From assembly GCF_900184035.1 (NCBI RefSeq), contig NZ_FXWP01000009.1:186001-250000 (forward strand): 64,000 bases of DNA, given 5' to 3'. Source of the stretch: Kosakonia pseudosacchari. GTDB lineage: Bacteria > Pseudomonadota > Gammaproteobacteria > Enterobacterales > Enterobacteriaceae. Shown here piece after piece: positions 36,166 to 45,718 of this stretch; positions within the stretch are counted from its first letter, which is position 1; the number at the start of each line of letters is the position of its first letter. Made by a program: the position numbers and the translations under genes. The notes beneath the pieces are model-generated. The model saw only the letters and a program-made list of their open reading frames with translations. It was not told the origin of the DNA and did not search any database.

Positions 36166-36387
36166 GAAATCGTGCAAATTTTTGAGAAACGTCTTTAATT
36201 AGATAAGCATAAGGAACTGACGACCTTGTGAAGGCGGTTCCTGGTAGTTGTGCATAATAAATACAAATTGTTTTAACTTTTACGCGACCATCCAATACCA
36301 GGCATGTGTATATAATATATTCATTGACACAAATTACGGACACGCTACCAGGCTGAGAATAAATAAGAAATTATACGGGATACAAAC

Positions 36388-37044
36388 ATGCTTGATTTGG
36401 AAAAAGCGCAGCGAACCAGCCTCACCATGCAAGTTGAGGCGAGTCTTAAAAGTGCGCTTATTATTGGCGCGCTTAAACCGGGCGCGCGGCTCATCACAAA
36501 GGAAATAGCCGATCAATTAGGCACCAGTATTACACCGGTGCGGGAAGCGTTACTGCGGTTGGTCTCCGCAGGCGCGCTGCATGCCACTCCGGCGCAGGCT
36601 TTTCTGGTTCCGGAAGTCAGCCTTGATCGCTATAACGAAATTAACCAGATTCGTAAAAATCTTGAGGGTATGGCGGCACGCGCTGCCAGCCAGCATATGA
36701 CAAAGGAGAAAATTCGCGAGTTGCGTATCCTGGCGGCGAATTTTCATGAGGCAATGAAAAGCGGTAACACCGAGCAGGGCCTGCAGGCTAACCGCGTGTT
36801 TCGCTTTAGTGTTTACAGCCACGCCGGGATGCCGACGTTAACGGCTTTGATTGAGCAGTTATGGGTTCGTATTGGGCCTTGTTACAATTATCTTTATCCA
36901 CATTCTGAGGATCTGACGCGCGTCGAAAATTACAGTGATTTGTTGGCGGCGTTAGAAGAGGGAGACGCTTTCGCTAGCGAACGCGCGTTATGGCGTGCGA
37001 TTGATGAGGGCGCAAACATCGTTCACAAACAATTCTATCGCTGA
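36388..37044 (+). CDS. mcbR: GntR/FadR-family regulator, McbR-like (YncC)
   Basis: A 218-residue regulator with an N-terminal winged helix (K-P-G-A-R-L-I-T-K-E-I-A-D-Q-L-G-T-S-I-T-P-V-R-E-A-L) and a C-terminal all-helical FCD ligand domain. It has the same position after curA and the same opening motif as E. coli McbR, a regulator linked to biofilm and colanic-acid control, but the ligand domain is clearly diverged, so the symbol is given with caution. The ribosome site is weak. Confidence 0.75.
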   Translation: MLDLEKAQRTSLTMQVEASLKSALIIGALKPGARLITKEIADQLGTSITPVREALLRLVSAGALHATPAQAFLVPEVSLDRYNEINQIRKNLEGMAARAASQHMTKEKIRELRILAANFHEAMKSGNTEQGLQANRVFRFSVYSHAGMPTLTALIEQLWVRIGPCYNYLYPHSEDLTRVENYSDLLAALEEGDAFASERALWRAIDEGANIVHKQFYR

Positions 37045-37156
37045 GTTATAATTCAACGACATAATCCTTTCTCTTCCTATATTGATGCTCCCCGGCAAAA
37101 TTTGCGAATGGGGCGCATCAATATCACGTTTTTCACTGATAAGACCAGCTTACACC

Positions 37157-37183
37157 TGAAATCCCTGGTTTCTTTGCCGATAA
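37157..37183 (+). promoter_or_regulatory. Sigma-28 (FliA) class 3 promoter for the chemoreceptor gene
   Basis: TGAA at 37157-37160, a 15-base spacer, and GCCGATAA at 37176-37183. The -10 matches the FliA consensus at all eight positions, the -35 (consensus TAAA) at three of four, and the spacing is exact. It lies 57 bases upstream of the start codon. Confidence 0.82.
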
Positions 37184-37239
37184 CGATGTGTGCGTGCAGT
37201 TGTTGGGCGCTAACATTGGGGTTTAGCAAGGAGTCCGGA

Positions 37240-39177
37240 ATGTCATTTAGCCAGCGGTTAAGCAACATAAAAATTAGTAGAAAGCTGTCAGTCGGTTTTG
37301 GGTTAGTTCTCTTTCTGGTTGCTATTGCCACCGTCCTGAGCGTATTGCGCTTTAAAGAAATACGCGACGTCTACGAAAAAACCAACCTTATGTACAACAT
37401 CAACATTGAAGTATTTCAGGCCAAAATTAACCGTCTGAAATACTTCTATGGCGATGATAAATCAGGGCAGGTGATGTCCAACTATGTGCGTCACGCTTCC
37501 GAGCTGACCGCCAGCGCCGACAACATGTCCTGGTCTGCAAACGAGAAACAAATTATCAGCGATGTCGCCAGCCATCTGGAACAATTCCAGGGCGCGATTG
37601 GTGAGATGCAAAAAGCCACCGGTGACATTAAAAGCGTGCGCGACGCGCTCGACAAACTGGCCGCACAGGATCTCTCTGCGCGCTATACCACACTGGTGCG
37701 CACACCGGTGGCCGACCCTGCACTGATGGCGCAAATTTATGAGCAGTTGTTTGCGATCAGCACGGTGCGCGACGCCGTGCTGGTGGTTCGTTACAGCCCG
37801 GGTAAAGAGGCGAAAGAGGCGCTGGATGCCCGTTTTGGCACAACGCAAAAGAGCGTTCAGGCGCTGGTGAGCCAGTTACCGGGAGAGCTGCAATCACCGC
37901 TGCAATCCCTGTGGGATGACACGGTGAAATACCGCGATTTGAGCCTCAACTACCTCACCGCTTTCCAGGCATTAAAAGCAGCAGAAGATAAAGTGAAAGT
38001 GGGCGGGGACGAGAGCAGCGCCTCGCTCAAACAGATCATTGCGCTGGTGAAAGCGCACAACGATGAACTGGCGTACACCTCAAGCACCATTGCGTCGATT
38101 ATTGGCGTAATCGCTATCCTGCTGGGCGTAATTGTCTCCTGGTGGGTTATTCGCCAGATTACGCGTCCTATCGATCGCAACCTGGCGCTGGCAGAACGTA
38201 TCGCCAGTGGCGATCTCAGTTCACAAATTCGTGCGCAGAGCACGGATGAACTGGGGCAATTAACCGGTGCAATGGGGCGGATGAACGATACGCTGCGCGA
38301 CATGATTTTCGAAGTGCGCAACAGCGTGAGCCAGGTTTCGCGTGCAGCGACGGAGATTGCCGAAGGCAATACCGATCTCTCTTCCCGTACCGAGCAACAG
38401 GCCGCAGCGGTAGTTGAAACCGCGGCCAGCATGGAAGAGTTGACCGCCACGGTGAAAAACAACGCCGATAACGCCCGCAATGCCAGCAGCCTGGCCGCTC
38501 AGGCGTCGAAAACCGCCAGCGAAGGTGGAACGGTGATGCGCGAAGTGGTGAATACCATGGGCGATATTCATAACAGTTCGAACAAAATTGCCGATATTAC
38601 TGCTGTGATTAACAGCATCGCCTTCCAGACCAACATTCTGGCACTGAACGCTGCCGTCGAAGCGGCACGCGCCGGTGAACAGGGGCGTGGCTTTGCGGTC
38701 GTCGCCAGTGAAGTGCGCAGCCTGTCGCAACGCAGCTCGCAGGCGGCAAAAGATATCGAACAGCTGATTAGCGAATCCGTTTCGCGCATTAATGTGGGTA
38801 GCGAACTGGTGGCAAAAGCTGGTGAAACCATGGATCAGGTGGTGCAGTCTGTCACCCGTGTTAACGATATCATGGGCGAAATCTCGTCTGCTTCCGAAGA
38901 GCAGAGCCGTGGCATTGAGCAAATCGCGCGTGCGGTGGGTGAGCTGGATAGCACCACGCAGCAGAACGCCTCGCTGGTGAGCGAATCCTCATCGGCGGCG
39001 GGTTCGCTGGAAGAACAGGCGCGTTTGCTGGAAGAGCTGGTCGCCACGTTCCGTCTTGAACAGAATGGCGCAAAACCGGTCCCCAAAACAGGCAAACCGA
39101 CAGCCAAACCGGCTGTGAAGCAGAACGTCGAACCGCGTGAAACCGCCACGAGCGATGAGGGCTGGACCACGTTTTAA
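37240..39177 (+). CDS. Methyl-accepting chemotaxis protein
   Basis: Transmembrane chemoreceptor of 645 residues, longer than Tar/Tsr (~550). Order: TM1 (~20-40), a large helical periplasmic domain (~41-285), TM2 (~288-310, [16 protein letters not shown]), HAMP (~312-365), and a signalling domain with the conserved hairpin tip ([20 protein letters not shown]). The C-terminus ends G-W-T-T-F, a variant of the N-W-E-T-F tether for CheR/CheB. ATG 37240 was chosen for its AAGGAG site. The ligand is unknown; the periplasmic domain resembles helical-bimodular (HBM) sensors in size. Confidence 0.9.
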   Translation: MSFSQRLSNIKISRKLSVGFGLVLFLVAIATVLSVLRFKEIRDVYEKTNLMYNINIEVFQAKINRLKYFYGDDKSGQVMSNYVRHASELTASADNMSWSANEKQIISDVASHLEQFQGAIGEMQKATGDIKSVRDALDKLAAQDLSARYTTLVRTPVADPALMAQIYEQLFAISTVRDAVLVVRYSPGKEAKEALDARFGTTQKSVQALVSQLPGELQSPLQSLWDDTVKYRDLSLNYLTAFQALKAAEDKVKVGGDESSASLKQIIALVKAHNDELAYTSSTIASIIGVIAILLGVIVSWWVIRQITRPIDRNLALAERIASGDLSSQIRAQSTDELGQLTGAMGRMNDTLRDMIFEVRNSVSQVSRAATEIAEGNTDLSSRTEQQAAAVVETAASMEELTATVKNNADNARNASSLAAQASKTASEGGTVMREVVNTMGDIHNSSNKIADITAVINSIAFQTNILALNAAVEAARAGEQGRGFAVVASEVRSLSQRSSQAAKDIEQLISESVSRINVGSELVAKAGETMDQVVQSVTRVNDIMGEISSASEEQSRGIEQIARAVGELDSTTQQNASLVSESSSAAGSLEEQARLLEELVATFRLEQNGAKPVPKTGKPTAKPAVKQNVEPRETATSDEGWTTF

Positions 39178-39200
39178 CCTTTGATACGCGCATCAGTAAC

Positions 39201-39232
39201 AGCCCGGAAGCGCGATGCGACCGGGCTTTTTT
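39201..39232 (+). terminator. Chemoreceptor gene terminator
   Basis: Stem AGCCCGG (39201-39207) with CCGGGCT (39221-39227), followed by an unbroken T-run to 39232. Confidence 0.88.
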
Positions 39233-39247
39233 ATGGGAAATGGCGGC

Positions 39248-40114
39248 ATGAAATACCCTCTGGTAAAACAACTCAAACAGCACGACATATTGCGCCAAAG
39301 CTTTATTGATTTAGCCGTCGATACCTTCGATTTATCCTTCGAGGCATGGTATCAGGCCGGATTCTGGACGGAAAACTACATTCCCTACGCGTTGGTCGAT
39401 GAAAACCAGGTGATTGCGAATGCCTCGGTTAACGTTATCGATACACGCTGGATGGGCGCCGAAAAACGCTATATCCAGATAGGCACGGTAATGACCGATA
39501 AGCGCTATCGCCATAACGGACTTGCCCGTTACCTGCTGACGGAAATTATCTATGACTGGCAATACCGGGCCGATGCGATCTATTTATACGCAAACGCCAG
39601 CGTGCGGGATTTCTATCCGAAATTTGGCTTTGAGAAAGCGCGGGAATATCAATACACCCTGCGTGCCACGCCGGTGGCGAGTGACTTTCGTCGGCTGGAT
39701 ATGGACGACGACGCCGACAGGCAGCAGTTGCTGCGCTATTACGCGAAATCCAACCCCTTTTCGGCGCTGCCAATGAATAACAATGTGGGGTTGTTGATGT
39801 TTTACTGTGCGTCGTATTTAAAAGCGTGCGTCTATTTTTCAGAAAAACATCAGGCTATCGCCATTGCCACGCAAAACAGAGGCACGCTGCTGTGTTTCGA
39901 TATTTTTGCCGAATCGGGCTCGTCTTTAACGCAAATTGTTAATGCATTAGCGAATCAGCAAACCCAGCGTGTGGTGCTAGGTTTTACGCCCAAAGAAACC
40001 CGCGAATGCGAATGTACGCTGATTGACGATGAGGACACGCTGTTTCTGTTCAGCGCGAAAGAGAATGTGTTTCGCGACCATCAGGTGATGTTCCCGTTGT
40101 TGTCTCACGCCTAG
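39248..40114 (+). CDS. GNAT-family N-acetyltransferase
   Basis: A 288-residue acetyltransferase. The GNAT core is in the N-terminal half: I-Q-I-G-T-V-M-T-D-K-R-Y-R-H-N-G-L-A-R-Y-L (acetyl-CoA loop, ~80-100) and Y-L-Y-A-N-A-S-V-R-D-F-Y-P-K-F-G-F. The C-terminal ~120 residues are a second domain of unknown role, as in Eis-like enzymes. The start at 39248 (M-K-Y-P-L-V-K-Q) lies just after the chemoreceptor terminator; an upstream in-frame start would lie in the hairpin. Substrate unknown. Confidence 0.82.
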   Translation: MKYPLVKQLKQHDILRQSFIDLAVDTFDLSFEAWYQAGFWTENYIPYALVDENQVIANASVNVIDTRWMGAEKRYIQIGTVMTDKRYRHNGLARYLLTEIIYDWQYRADAIYLYANASVRDFYPKFGFEKAREYQYTLRATPVASDFRRLDMDDDADRQQLLRYYAKSNPFSALPMNNNVGLLMFYCASYLKACVYFSEKHQAIAIATQNRGTLLCFDIFAESGSSLTQIVNALANQQTQRVVLGFTPKETRECECTLIDDEDTLFLFSAKENVFRDHQVMFPLLSHA

Positions 40115-40126
40115 TCGTTATCGCTA

Positions 40127-40155
40127 TAAAAAAAGCCCCTGTCATCAGGGGCTTT
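40127..40155. terminator. Bidirectional terminator between GNAT gene and pqqU
   Basis: Perfect 10-bp stem AAAGCCCCTG/CAGGGGCTTT with loop TCAT (40132-40155), preceded by a long A-run that is the T-tract for pqqU on the minus strand. Confidence 0.9.
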
Positions 40156-40159
40156 CATA

Positions 40160-42286
40160 TTATTCAAACTGATACGCGACCGATAAGCCGACGCCGTAAT
40201 TACGCCCCGGTGCCGGTTCGTAGTAACGGTTATTGCCTTCGTTAACGATAACCGAACCAACATAGTGGCGATCAAACAGGTTATCGACCCGGCCAAACAC
40301 GTCCATCATCCAGTTGCCGTAGCTGAATTTATACCCGGTATTCAGCCCGGTGACGGTATACGAGGGCGCTTTGGCGCTGTTTTCATCATTGGCCATAATA
40401 TCGCTCATATAGCGCACATCGGCGCCCGCATACCAGCCCTGGTCCGGGAGCCAGCCCAGCGAGGCAAAGCCCATATTGCGCGCGATACCCGGAATGCGAT
40501 TGCCATTACAGCCACCGTCGCATACCTCACTGCGATAGGTGGCATCAAGATACGTCCACGCCAGTTTTGCCCGCCAGTTACCGGCGAATTGCTGATCGAG
40601 GGATAATTCCGCGCCCTGACGACGGGTTTTTCCGGCGTTTTTATAGGTGGTACGTCCACCGCTGCTGGTATCGGTGACGATCTCGTTATCAGTGTCAGTG
40701 CGGAACAACGCGGCCGTCAGCAGACCATTACCGATACGCGTTTTGCTGCCGATCTCCACGGTGTCGTTAGTCGACGGTTTCAGCGCGAAGTTGAGACCGG
40801 TTTTGCCATCCGCACGGTAGGAAAGCTCATTAATGGTAGGCGTTTCAAAACCACGACCGGCGGCGGCATACACATTCCACGCCTCGGTCATGGCATATTT
40901 CAGCGACGCGGCAGGCAGCCATTTGTGATAACTGGCTTCGCCACTGTCATCACCATTTCGCGCCGTAATGTAATGATCGTTGGAATCAAACCAGACGGAG
41001 CTGTAACGCACGCCCGCATCCAGCGACAGCTTATCGGTCAGTTGCCAGGCGGTTTGCAGATATGGATCGACGTTCCACATCAGGTTGCGTTCGTTACGGC
41101 GCAGATTGCCTTTTTCGCCGTACACCGGCGTGGTGCCATCCATCACAAAGTTTTCGTAACCCTTGCGCTCCTCACTCATGTTTTCGTAGTTCAGACCACC
41201 GGTAAAGGTCACCGGTACGCCCAGCTCACCACGGTGCGTCCAGCGGGTATCAATGCCCTGATAGTGGCGTGCTAAATCAATCACGCCGCCCGCGTGTTTA
41301 GGGTTACGCTGCGCAGCAAAAGGGGTATCACCACGCGGGATCGATTGATATTGCGTGGTTTCACGCTCACCGGCGTACATCATCACGCTGAAATCGTCCT
41401 GGCTGCTCATCTGGCGCTCATAGCGCAAGCCCGCCTGGGTTTGCTTAATGGTTTTGCGCGTATCGTATTGCTGCGCACGCGGTGACTGGCGCGGGTTATC
41501 GTGCCATTCAGACTCGGTTAATCCACCGGCGTCGTTCGCCTTAATATCGACGCTGTTAAAAATCAGGCTCAGTTTGCTGGCGTCATCAATTCGCACGCCG
41601 AGTTTGGCGTTGGCGAGATTTTTCCGCGCGCCGCTGCGATCGCGATAACCGTGGGTGACAAAACGGGTGCTGGACACGGTGTAATCGACATCGCCCGCAT
41701 GTGTCCCGTCGCCCATCGCGCCTGTGGCTTTCAGGCCGTAGCGCCAGCTCCCAAAGCTGCCGTAATAGCTGCTGGCTTCGATGGTTGCCGGTTCACGCCC
41801 GGTCTGCGTGGTGACATTCATAACGCCGCCAGACGCGTTGCCATATAGCGCCGAGAAAGGGCCACGCAACACATCAATGCTCTCCACACTGTTTAAATCG
41901 ATATTCGAGGTTTGCCCCTGGCCATCCGGCATGGTCGCGGGAATGCCATCCACATACAGACGAATGCCGCGTACGCCGTAGGTGGAACGCGAACCAAAGC
42001 CGCGAATCGACAGTTGCAGATCCTGGGCGTAATTTTGCCGGTTTTGCACTTGTAAACCGGGAACGCTGTTGAGCGATTCCGAGAGATTCACGCGCGGCGC
42101 GGCCTGACGGATATCATCGCCCTGAACGACGCTCACGGCGGCGGGGCTGTCCAGTTCGGAAACGGTCTGCGGCGTGGCGCTGACAATCATCGTTTGTTCG
42201 TTGTCGGCCGCGTAAGCGGAAGTGGAGAGCGCAGCCGGCAGCAATAACACCGGCAGGGTGAGCTTTGTGGCGGAAATGATATTCAT
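40160..42286 (-). CDS. pqqU: TonB-dependent outer-membrane receptor PqqU (YncD)
   Basis: Outer-membrane beta-barrel of 708 residues, orthologue of E. coli PqqU/YncD (700), the high-affinity importer of the redox cofactor PQQ and a phage receptor. Signal peptide ends near A-Y-A; the TonB box lies in the early mature part (E-Q-T-M-I-V-S-A). A plug domain follows (R-G-I-R-L-Y-V-D-G-I-P-A; G-P-F-S-A-L-Y-G-N-A-S-G-G-V), then a 22-strand-type barrel ending in a C-terminal Phe next to last (Q-F-E). Divergent from yncE, with a candidate Fur box between. Confidence 0.93.
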   Translation of the reverse strand: MNIISATKLTLPVLLLPAALSTSAYAADNEQTMIVSATPQTVSELDSPAAVSVVQGDDIRQAAPRVNLSESLNSVPGLQVQNRQNYAQDLQLSIRGFGSRSTYGVRGIRLYVDGIPATMPDGQGQTSNIDLNSVESIDVLRGPFSALYGNASGGVMNVTTQTGREPATIEASSYYGSFGSWRYGLKATGAMGDGTHAGDVDYTVSSTRFVTHGYRDRSGARKNLANAKLGVRIDDASKLSLIFNSVDIKANDAGGLTESEWHDNPRQSPRAQQYDTRKTIKQTQAGLRYERQMSSQDDFSVMMYAGERETTQYQSIPRGDTPFAAQRNPKHAGGVIDLARHYQGIDTRWTHRGELGVPVTFTGGLNYENMSEERKGYENFVMDGTTPVYGEKGNLRRNERNLMWNVDPYLQTAWQLTDKLSLDAGVRYSSVWFDSNDHYITARNGDDSGEASYHKWLPAASLKYAMTEAWNVYAAAGRGFETPTINELSYRADGKTGLNFALKPSTNDTVEIGSKTRIGNGLLTAALFRTDTDNEIVTDTSSGGRTTYKNAGKTRRQGAELSLDQQFAGNWRAKLAWTYLDATYRSEVCDGGCNGNRIPGIARNMGFASLGWLPDQGWYAGADVRYMSDIMANDENSAKAPSYTVTGLNTGYKFSYGNWMMDVFGRVDNLFDRHYVGSVIVNEGNNRYYEPAPGRNYGVGLSVAYQFE

Positions 42287-42455
42287 GACGGAACCAAGTT
42301 AAAAGACGAACCAAAAAAGAGGAAATACGCCAATATGTTAAAGCGTATGTAAATTATTTGAAAACTTTAAACGCACATTACGTTAACGATGAGTGTAACG
42401 GAGGAAACGGGATCCTGCGTCATGAAGATTTAACGCTCCACTTTCTTGTTATTAA

Positions 42456-42470
42456 TGATTACTATTCTCA
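42456..42470. promoter_or_regulatory. Candidate Fur box between pqqU and yncE
   Basis: TGATTACTATTCTCA; its complement, TGAGAATAGTAATCA, fits the 7-1-7 Fur pattern TGATAATNATTATCA at 11 of 14 positions. YncE is Fur-repressed in E. coli. It lies 84 bases before the yncE start. Confidence 0.6.
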
Positions 42471-42553
42471 ACTACAACAATAAGCGAAACTGCCGTTTCG
42501 TGCACTGGACGCATGTGAAAACGTAACCATTAAGCTGAACAAAGGAAGTCGTC

Positions 42554-43615
42554 ATGTCTTTACGTCAATTATGCTCACCGCGCTTGCGCCGCACTGTGGT
42601 TCTGGGATCGTTACTGCTGGCGGGTTCATTTAGCACCCACGCTGCAGAGGAGATGTTGCGCAAAGCCGTCGGCAAAGGCGCCTATGAAATGGCCATCAGC
42701 CAGCAGGAAAACGCGCTGTGGCTGGCGACCGCGCAGAGCCGCAAAACGGATAAAGGTGGGGTGATTTACCGTCTGGACCCGGCCACGCTTGCCATTACGC
42801 AGGCCATTCACAGCGATGTAAAACCCTTCGGCGCAACCCTCAATAGCCGTACGCAGACACTGTGGTTCGGCAACACCACCGACGGTTCCGTCACGGCGGT
42901 AGACGCCAGAACCGGTGTTATTAAAGGCCGCGTAGTGCTGGATGCGCGTAAACGTTCGGAAACGGTGCGCCCGCTCAGCCCGCGCGAGCTGGTCGTGGAT
43001 GAAGAAACCAACACGGTTTACATCACCGGCGTCGGTAAAGAGAGTGCAGTATGGGTGGTAGACGGCGCGGCGCTGAAGTTAAAAACGACCATTACCAATA
43101 CGGGGACTTACAGCACTGGCCTTGCCATCGATAGCGCGGCAAAACGTCTCTATACCACCAATGCTGACGGCGAGCTCATTACCATTGATACCCGCAACCA
43201 CCGCATTCTTGAACGTAAAAAATTGCAGCAGGACGGCAAAGAGCACTTCTATCTCAACCTGAGTCTCGATAGCGCCGGTCATCGTGCGTTTATCACCGAC
43301 TCAAAAGCGCCGAAAGTGCTGGTTGTCGATACCCGTAACGGCAAGGTACTGGAGAAAATCGCCGCGCCGGAATCGCTGGCAGTGCTGTTTAACCCGACAC
43401 GCAATGAAGCCTACGTGACACACCGCGAGGCGGGAAAGGTGAGCGTTATCGACGCCAAAACCTACAAAGTGGTGAAAACTTTCGCCACGCCAACCCATCC
43501 GAACAGTCTGGCGCTTTCAGCGGACGGCAACACGCTGTACGTCAGTGTGAAACAGGCCTCGACGCGCGAAAAAGAAGCGACAGAGCCGGATGATGTCATA
43601 CGTATTGCGCTGTAA
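42554..43615 (+). CDS. yncE: Secreted seven-bladed beta-propeller protein YncE
   Basis: Periplasmic WD40/YVTN-like propeller of 353 residues, the same length as E. coli YncE. Sec signal peptide ends S-T-H-A near residue 31; the mature protein starts A-E-E-M-L-R-K-A-V-G-K-G-A-Y-E-M. Repeated blades carry L-Y-T-T-N-A-D-G, V-V-D-T-R-N-G and V-S-V-I-D-A-K. YncE is iron-regulated and binds DNA in vitro; its physiological role is open. AAAGGAAG precedes the ATG. Functional pairing with divergent PqqU is likely from conserved adjacency. Confidence 0.93.
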   Translation: MSLRQLCSPRLRRTVVLGSLLLAGSFSTHAAEEMLRKAVGKGAYEMAISQQENALWLATAQSRKTDKGGVIYRLDPATLAITQAIHSDVKPFGATLNSRTQTLWFGNTTDGSVTAVDARTGVIKGRVVLDARKRSETVRPLSPRELVVDEETNTVYITGVGKESAVWVVDGAALKLKTTITNTGTYSTGLAIDSAAKRLYTTNADGELITIDTRNHRILERKKLQQDGKEHFYLNLSLDSAGHRAFITDSKAPKVLVVDTRNGKVLEKIAAPESLAVLFNPTRNEAYVTHREAGKVSVIDAKTYKVVKTFATPTHPNSLALSADGNTLYVSVKQASTREKEATEPDDVIRIAL

Positions 43616-43628
43616 GCGATTGATAGCC

Positions 43629-43655
43629 AAAGCTCCCTGCGGGGAGCTTTTCTTT
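43629..43655 (+). terminator. yncE terminator
   Basis: Perfect nine-base stem AAAGCTCCC/GGGAGCTTT with loop TGCG (43629-43650), followed by TCTTT. Confidence 0.85.
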
Positions 43656-43734
43656 CACAGCAGGGCATCACTATGCGCAGTAGAGGGATTGCGCCGCCTG
43701 GCAGCGCAGGTCTGGTATCCGTTTCTCTGGCAAC

Positions 43735-43766
43735 AAAAAAGCCGCAACGTTTCCGCTGCGGCTTTT
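43735..43766 (-). terminator. ansP terminator
   Basis: Stem GCCGCA/TGCGGC (43741-43746 and 43757-43762) with flanking A and T runs; on the minus strand it is followed by six T residues. It lies 16 bases after the ansP stop. Confidence 0.82.
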
Positions 43767-43781
43767 AGCGTTTATAACGCG

Positions 43782-45254
43782 TTACGAACGTGAGTTCTGC
43801 GCGGCGTCCGGGTGAACCGGCGCGGTGCTGTGGATTTCGTTAACGCGCTTACGCACGCCAAACCAGCCCGCAACCAACAACACCGCGATCAGCGGAATAG
43901 AACCGATGGTGTATGTGCCGTTCGGGTAATCGAACGCCATCAGCACCAGCACGCTGAGCAGGAACAGCAGCGTCAGCCAGGAGGTCACCGGCGCGCCCGG
44001 CATTTTGAAACTGACATCCGCCACTTTACCTTCATGGATAGCTTTGCGCAGACGCATCTGGCACACCACGATAAAGCCCCAGGAAGCAATGATCCCCAGC
44101 GAAGCAACGTTAAGCACAATTTCAAAGACCTGCGATGGCACCAGGTAGTTCAGGAACACGCCAACGATATAGACGCAAATGGTCGCCAGAATGCCTGCGT
44201 AAGGTACGTGGTGACGGCTCATTTTCGACATAAATTTGGGTGCGGAACCGCCCATCGACATTGAGCGCAGAATACGCCCTGTGCTGTAAAGCCCGGAGTT
44301 CAGGCTGGAGAGGGCGGCGGTCAGCACCACCATATTCATAATGTCGCCAATATAGGGCACGCCCAGCTTGGAGAAAAAGGTCACAAACGGGCTTTGTCCC
44401 GCCTGATACGCATTCCACGGCAGCAACAGAACCAGCAACACCACGGAGCCGACATAGAACAAACCGATACGCCAGATAACGCTGTTAATGGCTTTCGGCA
44501 CCATAGTCTGCGGATCTTTACATTCGCCCGCCGCCGTCCCCACCAGTTCGATAGAGGCGAACGCGAACACAACGCCCTGAACCAGCACCAGCGCCGGTAA
44601 CAGGCCGTGCGGGAAGAAACCGCCGTTATCGGTGATCAAATGGAAGCCGGTCGCACCGCCATCGAGCGGTTTACCACTGCCGAGGAAAATGGTCCCGACG
44701 ACCAGAAACACCACAATCGCCAGCACTTTAACCAGCGCAAACCAGAACTCCATCTCTGCGAACCACTTCACACCGATCATGTTCATGGTGCCGACAATGG
44801 CCAGCGCCCCAAGGGCAAACACCCATTGCGGGACATCGCCAAACGCGCCCCAGTAATGCATATAAAGCGCAACGGCGGTGATATCCACGATCCCGGTCAT
44901 CGCCCAGTTGATGAAATACATCCAACCGGCAACATACGCGGCTTTTTCGCCAAGGAATTCACGCGCATAAGAGACGAAGCTGCCGCTGGAAGGGCGGTGT
45001 AATACCAGTTCGCCCAGCGCGCGCAGAATAAAGAAGGAGAAAATACCACACACCAGATAAACGATAGCCAGCGACGGCCCCGCCATCTGCAGTCGGGCGC
45101 CTGCGCCCAAAAATAAACCAGTACCGATTGCGCCGCCGATAGCAATCATTTGCACCTGGCGGTTACCCATCGCGCGGTTGTAGCCCTCTTCGTGAGAATT
45201 GAGCCAGCGTCGTTTCGCGGCGTGATGATCCGTGACGTTGTTGTCTGTTTTCAT
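43782..45254 (-). CDS. ansP: L-asparagine permease AnsP
   Basis: Amino-acid/polyamine/cation-family permease, 490 residues with 12 predicted helices (E. coli AnsP 499). The N-terminal cytoplasmic R-A-M-G-N-R-Q-V-Q-M-I-A-I-G-G-A-I-G-T-G and the following L-F-L-G-A-G are the family signature for substrate binding. It imports asparagine by proton symport. The C-terminal tail is polar. Regulation is probably from the 464-base divergent region upstream. Confidence 0.92.
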   Translation of the reverse strand: MKTDNNVTDHHAAKRRWLNSHEEGYNRAMGNRQVQMIAIGGAIGTGLFLGAGARLQMAGPSLAIVYLVCGIFSFFILRALGELVLHRPSSGSFVSYAREFLGEKAAYVAGWMYFINWAMTGIVDITAVALYMHYWGAFGDVPQWVFALGALAIVGTMNMIGVKWFAEMEFWFALVKVLAIVVFLVVGTIFLGSGKPLDGGATGFHLITDNGGFFPHGLLPALVLVQGVVFAFASIELVGTAAGECKDPQTMVPKAINSVIWRIGLFYVGSVVLLVLLLPWNAYQAGQSPFVTFFSKLGVPYIGDIMNMVVLTAALSSLNSGLYSTGRILRSMSMGGSAPKFMSKMSRHHVPYAGILATICVYIVGVFLNYLVPSQVFEIVLNVASLGIIASWGFIVVCQMRLRKAIHEGKVADVSFKMPGAPVTSWLTLLFLLSVLVLMAFDYPNGTYTIGSIPLIAVLLVAGWFGVRKRVNEIHSTAPVHPDAAQNSRS

Positions 45255-45718
45255 TGCGTTACCTGTTTACCTGTCTGAACCTTGCGGAATTCCTCTACCC
45301 GGCAGGCAGAAAACCAATCGATTGCCTGGCGCGGGAAAATGTTTTGTCTTTCCAGTGTTTCTTCGTATGGATAAGACCAAACATGGCGCAGCATCGTAAC
45401 CGCAATCGATATACGACGCAAAACATACCAGTGCCATAGCAGCCGACTATTAGCGGAAATTGTGAGGTTGACAGGGGCAAGCAGTGCAAATGATTCAACT
45501 CGCTGAAAAATGCAACAGAAAAAACCACCATCAGTAAAACGAATATGTAACATATTTGCAAACATAGTGCCGACTGATCATTCCGACTCAAGGTAACCAG
45601 AACGCTGGTTGGCCGCTTCTTTGCGAATTTTTTGCTTATTTAATGTAAATTAATTGTTTCACAGCATGCACGCGTCGCCCTATTAATGGGGCTATCTCCT
45701 CTAACGCGAGTTTATTGC
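45255..45718. promoter_or_regulatory. Divergent region between ansP and the sulfur-salvage operon
   Basis: A 464-base gap with no convincing gene. It holds the promoters for both directions. The clearest signal is a perfect 15-base dyad, AATATGT-A-ACATATT, at 45542-45556, suggesting a dimeric regulator. The last 100 bases before the operon are AT-rich (around 45620-45660). Direct TGCAAA-like motifs occur near 45487, 45517 and 45556. I could not assign a regulator; no regulator gene adjoins the operon. Confidence 0.45.
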
